64,000 nt of DNA from Microbacterium sp. CSI-V (GTDB taxonomy: Bacteria; Actinomycetota; Actinomycetes; Actinomycetales; Microbacteriaceae): contig NZ_MTQM01000006.1 in NCBI RefSeq assembly GCF_001984105.1, positions 232,617 to 296,616 on the forward strand, in the 5' to 3' direction. The notes beneath the pieces are model-generated. The model saw only the letters and a program-made list of their open reading frames with translations, was not told the origin of the DNA and did not search any database. Positions 61,292 to 64,000 of the stretch are shown in pieces. Numbering within the stretch: position 1 is the first letter of the stretch; every line of letters starts with the position of its first letter. Made by a program: the position numbers and the translations under genes.

Positions 61292-63957
61292 GCCGTGATC
61301 GCCCGCACGTCCGCGACGATGCCCTCGAGCGCCTGCGGCAGGGCCGAGGCATCCGTGCCACCGCCCTGGGCGACGTCGGGACGACCGCCTCCGCCTCCGC
61401 CGAGCACACCGGCGGCGGCCTTGGCGAGGGCGCCGGCGGCGAGGCCGCGCTCGCGAGCCGCATCGTTGGTGACGACGACCACGGTGGCACGGCCGCCCGC
61501 GACGGTGCCGAGCGCGACGACGGCCGGGTCGGAGCCCAGGCGATCGCGCACCTGCAGCGCGAGCGTGCGCACGTCGTCGGCGGCGGCGCCCTCGCCGAGC
61601 GACTGCGCGACGACGCGGACGGTGCCCACCGACGTCGCGGACTCGACGAGCTGCGGCAGGCGGTCGGAGAGCGCCCGTGCCTCGAACCCGGCGATCTTCT
61701 TCTCGGCGGCCTTCAGGCTCGCGGCGAGTTCGGCGATACGGGTCGTCAGCTGCTCGCGCGGGGTCTTGAGCGATGACGTCAGCTGCGAGACGATGGCGCG
61801 CTCGGCGGCGAGGTCACGGAAGGCGTCGAGCCCGACGAGAGCCTCGACGCGGCGGTTGGAGGCCCCCACCGACGACTCGCCGACGAGGTTCACCAGCCCG
61901 ATCTCGGCGCTGCGTGCCACGTGCGTGCCGCCGCAGAGCTCGCGCGACCACGGACCGCCGATGTCGACCATACGCACGGTGTCGCCGTACTTCTCGCCGA
62001 ACAGCGCCATGGCGCCCGCGGCCTTCGCCTCGTCGAGCGAGAGGACCCGCGTGGTGACCTCGAGGTTGTCGCGCACCGCATTGTTGGCGATGTCCTCGAT
62101 CTCGGTGCGGGTCTCGGGCGAGAGAGCGGCTCCCCAGCTGAAGTCGAAGCGCATGTAGCCGGCGCGGTTGAGCGAACCGGTCTGCGTCGCGGTCTTGCCG
62201 AGGGTGTCGCGGATGGCGGCGTGCACGAGGTGCGTCGCGGAGTGCGCCTGCTGCGCCGAGTGGCGGTTGAGAGCGTCGACCACCGTCGTCGCCGGCGCGT
62301 CGACCGACACCTCGCCGGTGGTGACCTCCACCGTGTGGCTGATGAGGCCCGGAACGGGACGCTGCACGTCGAGTACCTCGAGCTCGTAGCCGGGGCCCAC
62401 GATGACGCCCTTGTCGGCGACCTGTCCGCCGGACTCGGCGTACAGCGCGGTCTCGGCGAGGACGACCTCGGCGATCTGCCCCTGCGACGCGCGGTCGGTG
62501 CTGCGGCCGTCGACCAGGATGCCGAGGACCTTCGACTCCGTCTGGAGGTCGGTGTATCCGGTGAAGACGGTCTCGCCGAGCGCCCGGAACTCGCGGTACA
62601 CGCTCTGGTCGGCGAGCGCGCCCTTGCGGGAGCGCGCGTCGGCCTTCGCCCGAGTCCGCTGCTCCTGCATGAGGGTGTCGAACGCACCGCGGTCGACGGC
62701 GAGGCCCGCCTCTTCGGCGATCTCGAGCGTCAGGTCGATCGGGAAGCCGTACGTGTCGTGCAGCAGGAACGCCTCCGAGCCCGACAGGGTCGTGGCGCCG
62801 CCGCTCTTGGCATCCGCGACCGACTGGTCGAGGATCGCGGATCCCGCCGCCAGCGTCCGGAGGAACGTCTGCTCCTCGGCGATCGCGTAGGCGGACAGCC
62901 GCGCGTAGTCGGTCTCGACCTCGGGGTACGACCCCTTCATCGCGTCGCGCGACGCGGCGAACAGCTCGGGGAAAGTCGGGCCGTCGACGCCCAGCAGGCG
63001 CATCGAGCGGATGGCGCGGCGCATGATGCGGCGCAGGATGTAGCCCCGGCCCTCGTTCGACGGGGTCACGCCGTCGGCGAGCAGCATCAGCGACGACCGC
63101 ACGTGGTCGGCGACGATGCGAAGGCGCACGTCGTCCTCGTGCGACTCGGCGCCGTACGACTTGCCCGCCAGCTTCGCTGCCAGGTCGAGCACCGGACGCA
63201 CCTGGTCGGTCTCGTACATGTTGTCGACGCCCTGCTTGATGAACGCGATGCGCTCCAGGCCCATGCCGGTGTCGATGTTCTTCGCGGGCAGTTCGCCGAC
63301 GATGTCGAAGTCGTACTTCGAGCGCACGTTCGTGATCTCGTACTGCATGAACACGAGGTTCCAGATCTCGACGTAGCGGTCGTCGTCGGTCGCCGGTCCC
63401 CCGTCGATGCCGTACGCGGGACCGCGGTCGAAGAAGATCTCCGAGCAGGGCCCCGCGGGGCCCGGGAGCCCGGTCGACCAGTAGTTCGTGTCCTTGCCCA
63501 AGCGCTGGATGCGCTCGTCGGGCAGGGTGCTGAGCTTCAGCCAGAGGTCGCGCGCCTCGTCGTCCTCTTCGTAGACCGTGACCCACAGGTCGTCGGGGTC
63601 GAAGCCGAGGCCGCCCTCGGCATCCGGGGTCGTCAGCAGCTCCCACGCGTAGCGGATCGCGTCTTCCTTGAAGTAGTCGCCGAACGACCAGTTGCCCAGC
63701 ATCTGGAAGAAGGTGCCGTGACGGGGCGTCTTGCCGACCTCTTCGATGTCGTTCGTCCGGATGCACTTCTGCACGTCGGCCGCGCGCGGATAGGGCGGCG
63801 GAACGACCCCGCTCAGGTAGGGGATGAACGGCACCATGCCGGCGACCGTGAACAGCAGGGCCGGGTCGTCGGTGACGAGGGAGGCCGACGGCACGATGGT
63901 GTGGTTCTTCTTCTGGAAGTAGTCCAGGAAGCGCTGAGCGATCTCGGCGGTGTTCAT
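61288..63957 (-). CDS. alaS: Alanyl-tRNA synthetase
   Basis: 889 residues. The class II catalytic domain (about 1-250) has RFLDYFQKKNHT, motif 2 RTNDIEEVGKTPRHGTFFQMLGN and motif 3 GMGLERIAF. The tRNA-recognition domain follows. The editing domain has zinc-binding HSATHLVHAAI (HxxxH) and LCGGTHVARS. The C-terminal Ala domain ends in a DHH-like region (about 760-889) with a Gly-rich stretch GVLGGGGGGRPDVAQGGG. It charges tRNA-Ala and clears mischarged Ser/Gly. Only 43 bp upstream are in the window, too short to see a promoter. Confidence 0.98.
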   Translation of the reverse strand: MNTAEIAQRFLDYFQKKNHTIVPSASLVTDDPALLFTVAGMVPFIPYLSGVVPPPYPRAADVQKCIRTNDIEEVGKTPRHGTFFQMLGNWSFGDYFKEDAIRYAWELLTTPDAEGGLGFDPDDLWVTVYEEDDEARDLWLKLSTLPDERIQRLGKDTNYWSTGLPGPAGPCSEIFFDRGPAYGIDGGPATDDDRYVEIWNLVFMQYEITNVRSKYDFDIVGELPAKNIDTGMGLERIAFIKQGVDNMYETDQVRPVLDLAAKLAGKSYGAESHEDDVRLRIVADHVRSSLMLLADGVTPSNEGRGYILRRIMRRAIRSMRLLGVDGPTFPELFAASRDAMKGSYPEVETDYARLSAYAIAEEQTFLRTLAAGSAILDQSVADAKSGGATTLSGSEAFLLHDTYGFPIDLTLEIAEEAGLAVDRGAFDTLMQEQRTRAKADARSRKGALADQSVYREFRALGETVFTGYTDLQTESKVLGILVDGRSTDRASQGQIAEVVLAETALYAESGGQVADKGVIVGPGYELEVLDVQRPVPGLISHTVEVTTGEVSVDAPATTVVDALNRHSAQQAHSATHLVHAAIRDTLGKTATQTGSLNRAGYMRFDFSWGAALSPETRTEIEDIANNAVRDNLEVTTRVLSLDEAKAAGAMALFGEKYGDTVRMVDIGGPWSRELCGGTHVARSAEIGLVNLVGESSVGASNRRVEALVGLDAFRDLAAERAIVSQLTSSLKTPREQLTTRIAELAASLKAAEKKIAGFEARALSDRLPQLVESATSVGTVRVVAQSLGEGAAADDVRTLALQVRDRLGSDPAVVALGTVAGGRATVVVVTNDAARERGLAAGALAKAAAGVLGGGGGGRPDVAQGGGTDASALPQALEGIVADVRAITA

Positions 63958-64000
63958 GAGGGGTCTTTCCGTGGGCGTGCGGATCCACCCCGGGGGGGGG

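Noticed and set aside
63991..64000. Run of nine G at the window end
   Set aside because: It may be an assembly edge or real homopolymer; with no sequence beyond it nothing can be concluded.

Overview
This window is chromosomal DNA of a high-GC actinobacterium. Gene order, small intergenic gaps, GTG/TTG starts and TANNNT -10 hexamers point to Microbacteriaceae, most likely Microbacterium or a close relative (inference; no rRNA or species marker is present). No rRNA operon, IS element, integrase, phage gene or CRISPR array was seen. Almost every gene is a housekeeping gene in an order also known from other actinobacteria such as Mycobacterium (established knowledge, used here only as a synteny guide).

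Layout. 1-6381: accessory genes: the 3' part of an ECF-type sigma factor with a translationally coupled membrane protein, an SGNH hydrolase, an MFS transporter with a flavin-dependent LLM oxidoreductase, and a DUF885 putative metallopeptidase. 6451-12000: polA, a hotdog thioesterase, the ANTAR response regulator pdtaR, tRNA-Leu(CAA) and pyk. 12039-22271: gltD, gltB, lgt, trpA, trpB, trpC and a small HGxxPAAW membrane protein. 22386-24653: a secreted protein with Ig-like repeats and a beta-helix-like region, lying inside the his/trp gene block. 24807-27655: Trp-associated membrane protein, hisI, hisF, hisG, hisE. 27716-34093: rpe, rsmB, fmt, priA, metK. 34210-44057: rpoZ, an mIHF-guanylate kinase fusion, pyrF, carB, carA, a PH-like membrane protein, pyrC, pyrB, pyrR (de novo UMP synthesis). 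44307-48922: an MBL-Rieske fusion protein and a SNF2-type ATPase. 49095-63957: nusB, efp, aroQ, then a divergent shikimate/quinate catabolic module (qsuB-like dehydratase, TetR regulator, qsuD-like dehydrogenase, MHS-family transporter), then aroB, aroK, aroC, aroE, mltG, ruvX and alaS. All genes are on the minus strand except the first two, the thioesterase, tetR, the qsuD-like gene and the transporter.

The main biological story is at 50150-55465. A quinate/shikimate degradation module sits exactly where the conserved biosynthetic run aroB-aroQ-efp-nusB would be continuous. The resident aroQ lies directly behind the dehydratase gene, so it can serve both pathways. Two near-identical operators with GTAC half-sites (52459-52474 and 53188-53203) flank tetR and would let it control both divergent transcripts and itself. 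Protocatechuate ring-cleavage genes are not in the window.

Other points: trpE is absent from its usual place between hisI and the Trp-associated membrane protein; coaBC is absent between rpoZ and metK; three large intergenic inverted repeats share one architecture; and many genes have a TANNNT hexamer exactly 6 bp (sometimes 7) before the start codon, indicating leaderless mRNAs. No intergenic gap exceeds 300 bp; the longest (44058-44306) holds the pyrR promoter region and a nested inverted repeat.
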